Shown: in pieces, positions 36,651 to 44,949 of the stretch
Numbering within the stretch: position 1 is the stretch's first letter
Layout of the letters: each line of letters begins with the position of its first letter
Assembly: GCF_008710705.1 (NCBI RefSeq)
Contig: NZ_VYRZ01000003.1
Coordinates: 1 to 64,000, forward strand
Direction of reading: 5' to 3'
Source: Microbacterium radiodurans
GTDB taxonomy: Bacteria; Actinomycetota; Actinomycetes; Actinomycetales; Microbacteriaceae
DNA length: 64,000 bases
Program-made: the position numbers and the translations under genes
Notes under the pieces: generated by a model
Databases searched by the model: none
What the model saw: only the letters and a program-made list of their open reading frames with translations
Told to the model about the DNA's origin: nothing

Positions 36651-37694
36651 TCAGTCCAGGACGTCGGCGAGGTCGTAGGCCGCGACGGTCTCGAGCTGGT
36701 CGAAGGTGCACGAGCGGGCGTCGCGGTCGGGGCGCCAGCGCTCGAACTGCACGGTGTGCCGGAAGCGCTGCCCCTCGAGCTGGTCGTAGCGGACCTCGAG
36801 CACGAGCTCGGGACGCAGCTTGACGAACGAGACGTCCTTGGAGGCCGCGAACCGCGAGCGGTCGGACTCGCCGGTCACGGCGTCGCCCGCAGCATCCCGC
36901 TCGACGAGAGGAGCGAGCTCGTCGATGAGCTCGCGCCGGCGCTTGTCGCTCCACGCGGACACCCCGCCGACGCCGTGCAGCTCGCCGTCGTCGCCGTAGA
37001 GGCCGACGAGGAGCGAGCCGACACCCGAGCCCGACCTGTGGATCCGGTACCCGAGCGCCACGACGTCGGCCGTGCGGGCGTGCTTGATCTTGAGCATCGT
37101 CCGCTTGCCCGGCGCGTAGGGCTGCGCGAGCGGCTTGGCGACGACGCCGTCGAGTCCGGCTCCCTCGAACTCGTCGAGCCACCGCCGGGCGAGATCGACG
37201 TCCTCGGTCGTCCGGGTCGTGTGGATCGGGTCGGGCACGTCGCGGAGCAGGTTTTCGAGCTCGGCGCGCCGCGTCGAGAACGGCTCGGCCTGCAGGTCGC
37301 GATCGCCGCGCGCGAGCAGGTCGAACGCGATGAACATCGCCGGCGTCTGCTCGCTGAGAAGGGCGACCCGGGATGCCGCGGGATGGATGCGCTGCGACAG
37401 GGCCTCCCACTGCAGCCGGCGTCCGGTCCCGTTACCCATCGCGACGACGATCTCGCCGTCGAGCAGGCACGGCTCGGGAAGGAGCTGCGCGAACGCCTCG
37501 ACCAGCTCGGGGAAGTACCGGGTCAGCGGCTTCGAGCCGCGGCTGCCGATCTCGACGTCGGTGCCGTCCCACGACACGAGGGCTCGGAAGCCGTCCCACT
37601 TCGGCTCGTACGACAATCCGCCCGGAGTGCGTGCGGGGTCCGGCACGGCCGGCACCGCCTTCGCGAGCATCGGCGCGGGAATGGCGTACGGCAT
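36651..37694 (-). CDS. ATP-dependent DNA ligase (LigC/LigD type)
   Basis: The 347-aa protein has the nucleotidyl-lysine motif EPKWDGFRA (Lys32), then SRGSKPLTRYFPE, LDGEIVV, FIAFDLLA, GLDGVVAKPL and MLKIKHARTADVV, that is ligase motifs I-V, and a C-terminal OB domain with LRPELVLEVRYDQLEGQRFRH. It seals nicks, probably with the convergent LigD-type polymerase in end joining. The ATG at 37694 has GAGGGGG upstream. Confidence 0.92.
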   Translation of the reverse strand: MPYAIPAPMLAKAVPAVPDPARTPGGLSYEPKWDGFRALVSWDGTDVEIGSRGSKPLTRYFPELVEAFAQLLPEPCLLDGEIVVAMGNGTGRRLQWEALSQRIHPAASRVALLSEQTPAMFIAFDLLARGDRDLQAEPFSTRRAELENLLRDVPDPIHTTRTTEDVDLARRWLDEFEGAGLDGVVAKPLAQPYAPGKRTMLKIKHARTADVVALGYRIHRSGSGVGSLLVGLYGDDGELHGVGGVSAWSDKRRRELIDELAPLVERDAAGDAVTGESDRSRFAASKDVSFVKLRPELVLEVRYDQLEGQRFRHTVQFERWRPDRDARSCTFDQLETVAAYDLADVLD

Positions 37695-37708
37695 GTCGAC
37701 CCCCTCGG

Positions 37709-38866
37709 TCAGGAACGCAGTTCCGCGTCGCGTGCCTTCGGACGCGCCCAGCGCGCAGGCAGGTTCGGACCGTCCCAGACCTGCACGATGCCCCAGACGA
37801 CCGCGGTGATCGGGACGGCCAGGAGCGTGCCGAGGATGCCGCCGATGGCGGTGCCGGCGGTCAGGGCGATGAGGACGACGAAGGCGTGCAGCTTCATCGT
37901 GCGACCCATCAGCACCGGCTGGAGGAAGTTTCCCTCGAGCTGGTTCACCAGGATGACCGCGCCGACGACGAACAGCGCGTTGACCGGGCCGTTCGCCACG
38001 AGGGCGACGAGGGCCGCGAGGATGCCGGCGAGCGTCGCACCCACGATGGGGATGAACGCGAGAAGGAACACGAGCACCGCGAGCGGGATCGCGAGCGGGA
38101 CCTGCAGGATGAGGAGCGCGATGTAGATGCCGATGGCGTCGACGGCGGCGACGGCCGCCGTGCCGCGGATGTACGAGCCGAGGACGACGACCGTCTTGTC
38201 GCCGATGCGGCGGGCACGGTCCTCGTCGGAGCCCCGGAACGGGCGCAGGAGGAACGCCCACAGGCGGGGGCCGTCCTTGAGGAAGAAGAACAGGATGACG
38301 ACGAGGAGGACCGCGCCGGTGAGGAAGCTCGCGACGGCGCTGACGCCCGCGATCGCCCCCGATCCGAACTGCGCACTCGTGACGAAGTCGCCGAGGGCGC
38401 CGAGCCACTCGTCGATCTGGCTCTGATCGATGGAGAACGGCAGGGTCTGGGCCCATGCGAGCAGCTGCTGGAAGCCCTCCTGCGCCTGCGAGTACAGGTC
38501 GTCCCACTGGTCGCGGACGGCCCAGACGATGAGCCACGTCAGACCGGTCAGCAGGGCCACGATCGTCAGCAGCGTGATGATCGTCGCCAGCAGCGAAGGA
38601 ACGCCGTGGCGCCGCATCCAGTTCATCGCGGGCGCGAAGGCCGACGCGAAGATCAGCGCGAGAATGAGCGGGATCGCGACGACGGAGACGACCCGCAGAA
38701 CGTAGACGACGCCGATCGCGACGATGACGAGGATGATCACCTGCAGCGCCCGCATCGACAGGCGACCGAAGCCGTCGGACCACAGGCTCTGCGGTGGACG
38801 ATCGGATGCGGCGTCGATCGCACGCGCGACGGTTTCGGGCGCGGGACCACGGCGGAACAGGCTCAT
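37709..38866 (-). CDS. AI-2E family transporter (TqsA/YdiK-like membrane protein)
   Basis: The 385-aa protein has eight predicted transmembrane helices. Two are near residues 40-90, a soluble stretch with ASSQ/DQWDDLYSQAQEGFQQLL follows, and the rest carry FLKDGPRLWAFLLRPF, FIPIVGATLAGILAALVAL and NQLEGNFLQPVLMGR. These match the AI-2E transporter family, whose members are exporters or ion antiporters. It starts 14 nt before the ligase gene, so the two may be co-transcribed. Confidence 0.88.
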   Translation of the reverse strand: MSLFRRGPAPETVARAIDAASDRPPQSLWSDGFGRLSMRALQVIILVIVAIGVVYVLRVVSVVAIPLILALIFASAFAPAMNWMRRHGVPSLLATIITLLTIVALLTGLTWLIVWAVRDQWDDLYSQAQEGFQQLLAWAQTLPFSIDQSQIDEWLGALGDFVTSAQFGSGAIAGVSAVASFLTGAVLLVVILFFFLKDGPRLWAFLLRPFRGSDEDRARRIGDKTVVVLGSYIRGTAAVAAVDAIGIYIALLILQVPLAIPLAVLVFLLAFIPIVGATLAGILAALVALVANGPVNALFVVGAVILVNQLEGNFLQPVLMGRTMKLHAFVVLIALTAGTAIGGILGTLLAVPITAVVWGIVQVWDGPNLPARWARPKARDAELRS

Positions 38867-38872
38867 GCTCCG

Positions 38873-38878
38873 ACGGTA
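38873..38878 (-). promoter_or_regulatory. Possible -10 hexamer (leaderless)
   Basis: TACCGT on the minus strand ends 6 nt before the ATG at 38866. Confidence 0.45.
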
Positions 38879-39384
38879 CCCGAGCGCGGCGGCGCCCTGC
38901 CGGGGGTTGCGCTCGGCAGGGCGATCGGACAGAGCGGATGCCGCGCTGCCGGAGATCCGGGTTCCGTCTGCATGCGCAGCGCCGGCGCACCACCGATGCA
39001 GCTGCGATCGAACGCGAAGTGACCATGTGAGCACTGGCACGTTCACCACACCTGGGTCTGATTTGACCTGGAACCGCCGACTGGAGCCGGTAAGTCCGCA
39101 TGGCTATCGGCCATCGGACCTCAGAAACGGCGGCGGCTCCACCGAGCGGTGGGGGACGCTCGAGGCAGAGCCGCCGCCAGGCTGGCCAGCCAACTCGACG
39201 AGAGTACGTCATGCTTCAGGCGCGGCGCGGCCACGCAGCTTTCCGCCCGTCCGGAACTTCTCTTATCCCGCCCGGGCTTCTCGGCATCTGAAGGAGAAGC
39301 CCTCTCGGCGACGTCGTTCGAGCCCATCAGGTGCGGGAGGTGCTCGAGCGCGTGGTCATCAAAATCAACGAGCACGGGCGATAC
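38879..39384. other. Gap without a recognisable gene
   Basis: This stretch of about 500 nt opens the accessory region. It has lower GC in places and no reading frame with a start, ribosome-binding site and coding pattern. Nothing is recognised in it beyond the SRAP-like fragment at its right edge. Confidence 0.5.
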
Positions 39385-39445
39385 AGGGGATGAGCTGACT
39401 TTGCGGCCGACGGTGTGTTCCTGGATTGTTCTTGCAACAGCATCG
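39385..39445 (-). pseudogene. Fragment of an SRAP (YedK/HMCES) gene 3' end
   Basis: The minus strand reads VARTIQEHTVGRKVSSS, matching VASTIQEHIVDRKVSNS from the C-terminus of the intact SRAP gene about 1 kb to the right. At DNA level 39392-39430 and 40443-40482 share the run CTGACTTTGCGG and most flanking bases. The sequence on either side is unrelated to SRAP, so this is a leftover of a duplicate or an exchanged copy. Confidence 0.65.
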
Positions 39446-39499
39446 TCGAGGTGAGAGTCTCGGCCTCGTATGTTCCAGGGTGAAGTCAGGGGCGATTCG

Positions 39500-39793
39500 A
39501 TGAGCACTTCGGGAGATCACGCAGTTCTCGCGTCAAGAGGGCGAGGCTCCGTGAGTCGGCTGGTTGTTGCTGGCGTCGCCGTGGGGTTGCTGGTCTTCGC
39601 GGGTGTGGCGACAGCGTGGGGATTGCCGGACATGACGATTCGCTACGTCAGTTTCGCGACAATGATCGCGGCTCTCTCATCTGGTGTTGTTGCTGTCCGG
39701 CGCGGTCCCGCCGGAGTGAGGGCCGTCAGCGCGGTTGTCGCCGTGGTGGCGCTCATGCTGGGGTCCACATTCTTCGGTCTGACGTACTCGTAG
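39500..39793 (+). CDS. Small membrane protein (97 aa), hypothetical
   Basis: The product is 97 aa with three hydrophobic stretches (RLVVAGVAVGLLVFAGVATAWGL, a middle one, and VSAVVAVVALMLGSTFFGL) and short polar links. AGGGG lies 7 nt before the ATG. I do not recognise a family. Codon use is less GC-biased than in core genes. Confidence 0.5.
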   Translation: MSTSGDHAVLASRGRGSVSRLVVAGVAVGLLVFAGVATAWGLPDMTIRYVSFATMIAALSSGVVAVRRGPAGVRAVSAVVAVVALMLGSTFFGLTYS

Positions 39794-40137
39794 TTCTCTC
39801 AGTCTCAGGAAGCGACTAGCTGCGCGAGGCGTTAGCTGGCGTGTCCCAGTCGAGCGTCTTGCCTGGACGGGTGTCGAGCTCGTGGACGACGAGCTCGAGG
39901 CGCCGTCATTCGGCATCGCGATCGAGCAGAAATAGTCGTCCTCTTCGTCCAACGTATCGACTAGGTCAAGCGCAAAAGGTCGCGATCAGGGCAACGCCAC
40001 ACCGGAGGCGCCGGTGGCGTCCACGAAGGCTAAGCACTGCCCGCAGGTGGGGGAGAAGCCCGGCCAGTCGTCTCGTCATCCATCCCGCCAGGCAAGCAGG
40101 ATGCGGGCGCCGCTGCAAAAACCCGCCACAGGGGCGC
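39794..40137. other. Gap without a clear gene
   Basis: No reading frame here has convincing coding character. A short plus-strand frame ending at 39933 reads RVPVERLAWTGVELVDDELEAPSFGIAIEQK before a stop and could be the tail of a lost gene, but I cannot assign it. Confidence 0.4.
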
Positions 40138-40344
40138 TCAGCGCCCGCCCGACACCGCAGGCGTCACGGCCGCAGCCCACACCCACGCTCTCATCTCCGC
40201 CTCGCCCACACGGAACCTAATCGCACAGGCATCCGCCGTCCACCGGCACACCTCCGCGTCGACGAGCGTCCGCATCGCCCCGAAGCGCACCCACGCCTTC
40301 GCTGGCTTCGGTCGAGGGTCGATCGTCACCGGCTCCACGTCCAA
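40138..40344 (-). CDS. Small hypothetical protein downstream of SRAP (68 aa)
   Basis: The product is 68 aa: VEPVTIDPRPKPAKAWVRFG, then a Trp- and Cys-containing core RWTADACAIRFRVGEAEMRAWVWAAAV. The TTG at 40344 has GGAG 6 nt upstream. It lies 49 nt after the SRAP stop on the same strand, so the two form a likely transcription unit. It looks like a small beta-rich domain. The family is not recognised. Confidence 0.55.
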   Translation of the reverse strand: MDVEPVTIDPRPKPAKAWVRFGAMRTLVDAEVCRWTADACAIRFRVGEAEMRAWVWAAAVTPAVSGGR

Positions 40345-40393
40345 CCGCAGCTCCGAGAGTTTGACCCATCCGGCGCAGCAGAGGGGTACCAGT

Positions 40394-41089
40394 TCAGGCC
40401 ATTTTGTTCAGCAGGGTTGGGTCGGTGGGGTCGACGGTCCGGGAGTTGCTGACTTTGCGGTCGACGATGTGTTCCTGGATCGTTGAGGCGACGTCTCTGG
40501 AGGTGTGCTCGAGCATGGCCAGTGTTTCGGCTTTGCGGTCGCCGGTGAGCTTCTCTGGGGTGAGCCAGGCGTCCCAGGTGTCGGGGGTCAAGAACGCGGG
40601 CATGCGGTCGTGGATCTCGCCGCTGGCATCGCGCGCTTGGCGCGTGATGACGACGAAGCAGCGGGACTTTTCCCCGTTCGGTAGCTCCATGGACCAGGTG
40701 AGCCCTGCGGCTGAGAGCAGGGCGTTGCCGTAGAGGAAGTGCGGGGTCTTGGGTGTCTTATCTCCGGTCCACTCGAAGTAGCCGCGCATAGGGATGATGC
40801 ATCGAGCCGCGCTGAAGGCTGGCGCCCAGAACCCTTGGGCGAGCTTCTCCATGCGGGCGTTGATGATCGGGGCGCCCTTCGGTCGGTTCGCCGGCTTCTG
40901 CCAGTCCCAGCGCACGAGCTCGAGAACTCGGCCCTCGCCGCGGTCGCGGACGATCGGCGCGCTTTGTGTCGGTGCGATCGAGTAGGCGCCGGCCCATGAG
41001 TTCACCCACTCTTCGGGCTTCCCGCCTTCGGCGACGTACTGCTGGATCAGTTCATCGGTCTTGGCGTCGTTTGCGAATCGGCCGCACAT
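40394..41089 (-). CDS. SOS response-associated peptidase (SRAP, YedK/HMCES)
   Basis: The 231-aa protein binds and crosslinks to abasic sites in single-stranded DNA through Cys2 (MCGRFAN). The active-site set is visible: INARMEK (Asn/Arg), IIPMRGYFEW (Glu) and EIHDRMPAFL (His). It protects the genome from strand breaks at abasic sites. It divergently faces the small secreted protein gene and has a short co-directional partner downstream. A remnant of a second SRAP 3' end lies at 39385. Confidence 0.92.
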   Translation of the reverse strand: MCGRFANDAKTDELIQQYVAEGGKPEEWVNSWAGAYSIAPTQSAPIVRDRGEGRVLELVRWDWQKPANRPKGAPIINARMEKLAQGFWAPAFSAARCIIPMRGYFEWTGDKTPKTPHFLYGNALLSAAGLTWSMELPNGEKSRCFVVITRQARDASGEIHDRMPAFLTPDTWDAWLTPEKLTGDRKAETLAMLEHTSRDVASTIQEHIVDRKVSNSRTVDPTDPTLLNKMA

Positions 41090-41231
41090 ACGAGCGACCC
41101 TACGACGATGGGCCGTGAGTTGTTGCGCCGTAACGGGCGATCATCTCCGATCCGGCGTTGTTGCCGACGAGGGTAGTGAGGGGGTGGGGCGGCTGACAGG
41201 ATGATTGCTCCACCACACAGAAGGAGCAGGC

Positions 41232-41498
41232 ATGCCCATTCGTGAACGTCTGACCACCGTCGCCGTGTCTGCTTGTTTGGTCGCCGGCAGCATCTTCGCT
41301 GTCCCTGCGGCTGCCAGCGCCGCGACCACGCAGCGTGCGTACGGGTCGGCGACGACCAAGGCTCAGTGTCAGTCCTTCGAGCGGCTCCACCAAACGGTGG
41401 TTCGTGCCGGTGGGGGCAACATCGGCGCTGGTGAAGCCTGCCGCTATAACGCGTCGAAGAAGATGTGGCAGTACTTCTTCCTCTACCGCCAGGCCTAA
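41232..41498 (+). CDS. Small secreted protein (88 aa)
   Basis: The product is 88 aa with a Sec signal peptide (LTTVAVSACLVAGSIFAVPAA, cleavage near ASA-ATT, residue about 31). The mature 57 residues contain two cysteines (AQCQSF and GEACRYN), probably one disulfide, and an aromatic end (MWQYFFLY). AAGGAG lies 6 nt before the ATG. It resembles small secreted proteins of unknown role in other actinobacteria. Confidence 0.75.
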   Translation: MPIRERLTTVAVSACLVAGSIFAVPAAASAATTQRAYGSATTKAQCQSFERLHQTVVRAGGGNIGAGEACRYNASKKMWQYFFLYRQA

Positions 41499-41600
41499 GA
41501 CGCGACGCATGATGTCCGAGGATGCAGATCGCTGCACCCCGAGTACCCGCTTGGTAGGCATGGCATCGAATCTGCGAACGCACAGCCGATCCTCGGTGGG

Positions 41601-41628
41601 AGGTCGATCCGGACTCTCAGATCGACCT
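41601..41628. terminator. Hairpin between convergent small genes
   Basis: AGGTCGATC (41601-41609) and GATCGACCT (41620-41628) form a 9-bp stem with a 10-nt loop followed by GTTCT. It lies between two convergent small genes. Confidence 0.5.
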
Positions 41629-41681
41629 GTTCTAAGAGGCGGCCCGGCGGTCAATCGCCGTGCCTGGGTCATAGACCCTGC

Positions 41682-41978
41682 TCAGCGAGCGGGCAGGGGA
41701 GCGCCATGCGGGGTCGCGCCCCGACGTTTCCTGCCGAGCTCGACCCACGGCCCGGCGCCGTTGATCGTCATGAGCGAGGCGATCAGTTCGGGTGTTGCGT
41801 CGCGCTCGTAGTAGCCCGCCCACATGCCTGCGGTCTGGGCGAGGATGTCGGCCCGGTCGCCAGCGGTCGCATGCAACTCCTCGATGACGCGTGCAACATC
41901 GCGGCGGTACTTCGCTCGCGAGCACATCGCGGACAGTGTGATGTCGAGGAGCACATCAGGGTGAAGTCGTGACCGCAT
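41682..41978 (-). CDS. Hypothetical protein (about 98 aa)
   Basis: From the ATG at 41978 the protein is 98 aa, helical and soluble: MRSRLHPDVLLDITLSAMCSR, RDVARVIEELHATAGDRADILAQTAGMWAGYYE and a conserved-looking ATPELIASLMTINGAGPWVELGRKRRG end. An earlier in-frame ATG at 42017 is possible; neither has a strong ribosome-binding site. I do not recognise a family. Confidence 0.5.
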   Translation of the reverse strand: MRSRLHPDVLLDITLSAMCSRAKYRRDVARVIEELHATAGDRADILAQTAGMWAGYYERDATPELIASLMTINGAGPWVELGRKRRGATPHGAPLPAR

Positions 41979-42069
41979 GACCCGGGGCCCAATCTCCCGG
42001 CCGGAAACGACCCCCATCGTACGTCGGCGCCCCGCTCGCAGGTCGACCTGGCCGAGCCCGAGGGCGTTT

Positions 42070-42405
42070 TCAGGCGGCGAGTGGGTCAGGGGTGCGTGAG
42101 CTGCGCGGTGCCGGTTCGGGGACGAGGTACAGGCCTGTGCTGGAGTTCGCGACGGTGTTCAACGCTTCCAGCCAGTCGCGGCTCATCGACGGTGTGCGGC
42201 TGCCGTAGTACGCGAACTCCAGATCCGCGCCGTGGTGCACCCAGACGGTGCGTCGACCACCGCCGACGCTGACGTCCTCTTTCCAGGAGAAGAAAAAGCG
42301 CTCGTTGCGACGAAGTTTGTTGCCGATGACCCGTTGCAGATGAGCCAACGCACGGTCTTCGATCTCGATCCGGGTTCGTTGGGTGCCGTAGATGAACCGA
42401 CCCAT
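42070..42405 (-). CDS. DUF7882-family small protein, copy 3
   Basis: The 111-aa protein is the third copy of the family in this window: MGRFIYGTQRTRIEIEDRALAHLQ, NKLRRNERFFFSWKEDVSVGGGRRTVWVHH, YYGSRTPSMSRDWLEALNTVANSSTGLYLVPEP. It diverges from the copies at 25134 and 26035 in several core positions. The ATG at 42405 has AGGA 5-9 nt upstream. It stands alone in the accessory region. Confidence 0.83.
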   Translation of the reverse strand: MGRFIYGTQRTRIEIEDRALAHLQRVIGNKLRRNERFFFSWKEDVSVGGGRRTVWVHHGADLEFAYYGSRTPSMSRDWLEALNTVANSSTGLYLVPEPAPRSSRTPDPLAA

Positions 42406-43019
42406 GGTCGTTCCTGACGTGAGCGACGGCCGAAGGTGAGATGCTCCCGAGGGGGGCTGAGGGGTCGCACCCAGACGAGGCCGCTCTGATTGTTGCCTAC
42501 GATCCTCGACGCACCCCGGCCGGTCAACCCGATCGCCGACCTCAGCGGAATATGGCCTACCCCTACCGAGGATCATCATGCGGCACTTCTCCTCAGCAGG
42601 AAGTTTCGGTCGCTGCCCAACCTGCTGGGACGAAACCTGACATGACGTTGACGATCGGCTAGGGCGCCACAACTGGCGATCATCGTCGCTGCGTCGAACT
42701 CCCACCCACTGTGCGCGTGAGCCGAGCTGGAAGATGCCCGCGGACGCTCCCATCCTCAGGGCCGACCTCACCCCGCGGGAGGCGACGAGCGAGGCGAAGC
42801 GGAGCGGAGAGAGGTGCCTGCGCGACGGCCACCCTAACGCCGCCGCCTGAGCGCCAGCGTGTTCGCGTTCGTCCCGGCGAGCGTCATCGCGCCGCTCGGT
42901 GACACCTCGGCATCCGTTCACCCGGAAGACGCATTCCCGCAGGGCGCGCGACATCTCCGCCCGAGAGCGTAGGGGAGTCGCCCGAGCGGCATCCGAGATC
43001 CCCCAACGGAAGAGTCCCC
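42406..43019. other. 614-nt gap upstream of the alkaline phosphatase gene
   Basis: No gene is recognised. A single GTTCACCCGG (42916-42925), which matches one half-unit of the actinobacterial PhoP direct-repeat box, lies about 100 nt before the phosphatase start, but I do not see a good second unit. GGAAG lies 10 nt before the phosphatase ATG. Confidence 0.4.
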
Positions 43020-44891
43020 ATGCATCGTCGATCGTCCACGCGCGCGTGCGCGCTCATCGCCTCCAGCCTCGTCGCCGGCGGAACCCTCGTGGCCGTGCCG
43101 GCCGTCGGCGCGGTGGCCGCGCCGCACGACGCCCCCGCGGCACCCAAGAACATCATTCTGCTCATCTCCGACGGAGCCGGGTACAACCAGTTCGACGCGG
43201 CCAGCCTGTACGAGAGCGGCACGAGCGCCCACCAGGTGAGCGTCGACCCGAAGACGGGCGCCGTCGCGCACAGCGAGTCCACCCCGGGCCAGAGCTACGA
43301 GACGTGGCCGGTCCAGGTCGGCCAGGCCCACTACTCGGCGTCGGGACGCGCGGAGTACGTCACCGAGAAGGCCTGGGGCGACTTCGCCTGGGTCGGCTCG
43401 GGCGCCACCGACTCGGCCGCCGCGGGCACGGCCCTCGGCACCGGCGTCAAGACGAACAACGGCGTTCTCGGCTTCACCCCCGGCGGCGATCAGCTGCTGA
43501 CGGTCGGCGAGCAGGCCCAGGCGGTCGGCAAGAAGGTCGGCCTCGTCACCTCGGTGCCCTTCAACCACGCGACTCCGGCCGGCTTCATCGCCCACAACTC
43601 GAACCGCAACGACTATCAGGGTCTCGCGACCGAGATGATCGACAGCGGTGTGGATGTGCTCATGGGCGGCGGCCACCCGATGTACACGGACGCGCACGAG
43701 CCGCGCGACCCGAACTGGACGTGGATCTCGCAGAACGACTACGAGCGCGTCTCGACCGGCGCGACCGACTACGCGTTCGTCGACGCGAAGGGCGACTTCG
43801 AGGCGCTCGCCGCCGGGAACGATGTTCCCGAGAAGGTCTTCGGCCTCGCCCAGGTCGCGGAGACCCTGCAGTACAACCGCCCGGGCCTCGCCAACGACGA
43901 GGCGCTGCCCTACAGCGATCCCGCCAACGATGTCGCGGGCCTCGACACGCTCACGCGCGGCGCGCTGAACGTTCTCGAGCAGGGCGACGAGGGCTTCTTC
44001 CTCATGGTCGAGGGCGGCGCGGTCGACTGGGCCGGCCACGCCAATCAGACGACGCGTGTGATCGAGGAGCAGATCGACTTCAACGACGCCGTCGAGGCCG
44101 TCTCGGAGTGGGTCGAGCAGAACAGCAGCTGGGACGAGACCCTCGTCGTCGTCACCGCCGACCACGAGACCGGCTATCTCGCCGGCGCCGGCGCGGGACC
44201 CGACACCGGATGGACGCCCCTGACGGGTGCCGCGGGCGAGCTCCCCGACCTGACCTGGCACTCCGGCGGCCACACGAACGCCCTCGTGCCGCTGTTCGCC
44301 CGCGGTGCCGGTTCCGAGGTGCTCGACGCCCGTGCCGACCAGTGGGACCTCGTCCGCGGCGCGTACCTCGACAACACCGCGATCGGCGAGACGATCTTCG
44401 ACTTCCTCGGCCACGCCGACCCCGCGTCGAAGGATGCCGTCGCGCTCGAGGCCAATGTCGGCGGACAGATCGCCGAGGGGGCGCTGAGCCTCAGCGTCGC
44501 CGCGCACGGCGACCGCGTCGCCTTCGCGGGCGCCGGCGCCAGCCTCGACGCGACCCTGCCGCTCGTGACCGTAGCCGACACCCGCAACGAGGTCCGCGCT
44601 CAGGGCCGCGGCTGGACGATCGCGGGCTCGGCGAGCGAGTTCGTCGCGGGAAACCGGACGATCGACGCCGAGAACCTGGCGTGGACGCCGCGCATCGTGC
44701 GCTCGGAGTCGGGCGCTGCCGCCGGCGCGCAGGCGACTCTCGCCGCACCCGCGACCCTGGCCGCGGCGGACCGCGTGACCCGGGTGGGGTCGACCGTCGT
44801 CGGCGCCGACCTCGACCTGTCGGTGCCCGCCGACGCGGTCGGCGGACGCTACGGCAGCGAGCTCACCCTCACCCTGTTCGCGCAGGACTGA
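43020..44891 (+). CDS. Secreted alkaline phosphatase with C-terminal WxL-like domain
   Basis: The product is 623 aa. A signal peptide covers about 1-35. The PhoA core (about 43-470) has LLISDGAG (Asp51, metal), SGATDSAAAGTA (nucleophile Ser132), VEGGAVDWAGHAN, VVTADHETG and HSGGHTNALVPLFARG. The last 150 residues are an Ala-rich beta-domain (LSLSVAAHGDRVAF...LPLVTVADTRNEVRAQGRGWTIAGSASEFVAG...LTLTLFAQD) arranged like WxL cell-wall-binding domains, though without the classical paired WxL triplets. It would release phosphate from organic esters at the cell surface. It is followed 58 nt later by a WxL-interacting-like membrane protein. Confidence 0.88.
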   Translation: MHRRSSTRACALIASSLVAGGTLVAVPAVGAVAAPHDAPAAPKNIILLISDGAGYNQFDAASLYESGTSAHQVSVDPKTGAVAHSESTPGQSYETWPVQVGQAHYSASGRAEYVTEKAWGDFAWVGSGATDSAAAGTALGTGVKTNNGVLGFTPGGDQLLTVGEQAQAVGKKVGLVTSVPFNHATPAGFIAHNSNRNDYQGLATEMIDSGVDVLMGGGHPMYTDAHEPRDPNWTWISQNDYERVSTGATDYAFVDAKGDFEALAAGNDVPEKVFGLAQVAETLQYNRPGLANDEALPYSDPANDVAGLDTLTRGALNVLEQGDEGFFLMVEGGAVDWAGHANQTTRVIEEQIDFNDAVEAVSEWVEQNSSWDETLVVVTADHETGYLAGAGAGPDTGWTPLTGAAGELPDLTWHSGGHTNALVPLFARGAGSEVLDARADQWDLVRGAYLDNTAIGETIFDFLGHADPASKDAVALEANVGGQIAEGALSLSVAAHGDRVAFAGAGASLDATLPLVTVADTRNEVRAQGRGWTIAGSASEFVAGNRTIDAENLAWTPRIVRSESGAAAGAQATLAAPATLAAADRVTRVGSTVVGADLDLSVPADAVGGRYGSELTLTLFAQD

Positions 44892-44949
44892 CGATCCGGC
44901 GGGGGCGGGTCGCGCGACCCGTCCCCGCCACCCCCTTCGGAGACCCCCC

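Noticed and set aside
39841..40452. 203-codon plus-strand frame
   Set aside because: Low-complexity Arg/Ser-rich translation that runs antisense over the small gene at 40138 and into the SRAP gene. No ribosome-binding site.
42916..42925. Possible PhoP box before the alkaline phosphatase gene
   Set aside because: Only one GTTCACC-type unit is visible. The direct repeat needed for a PhoP site is not convincing.
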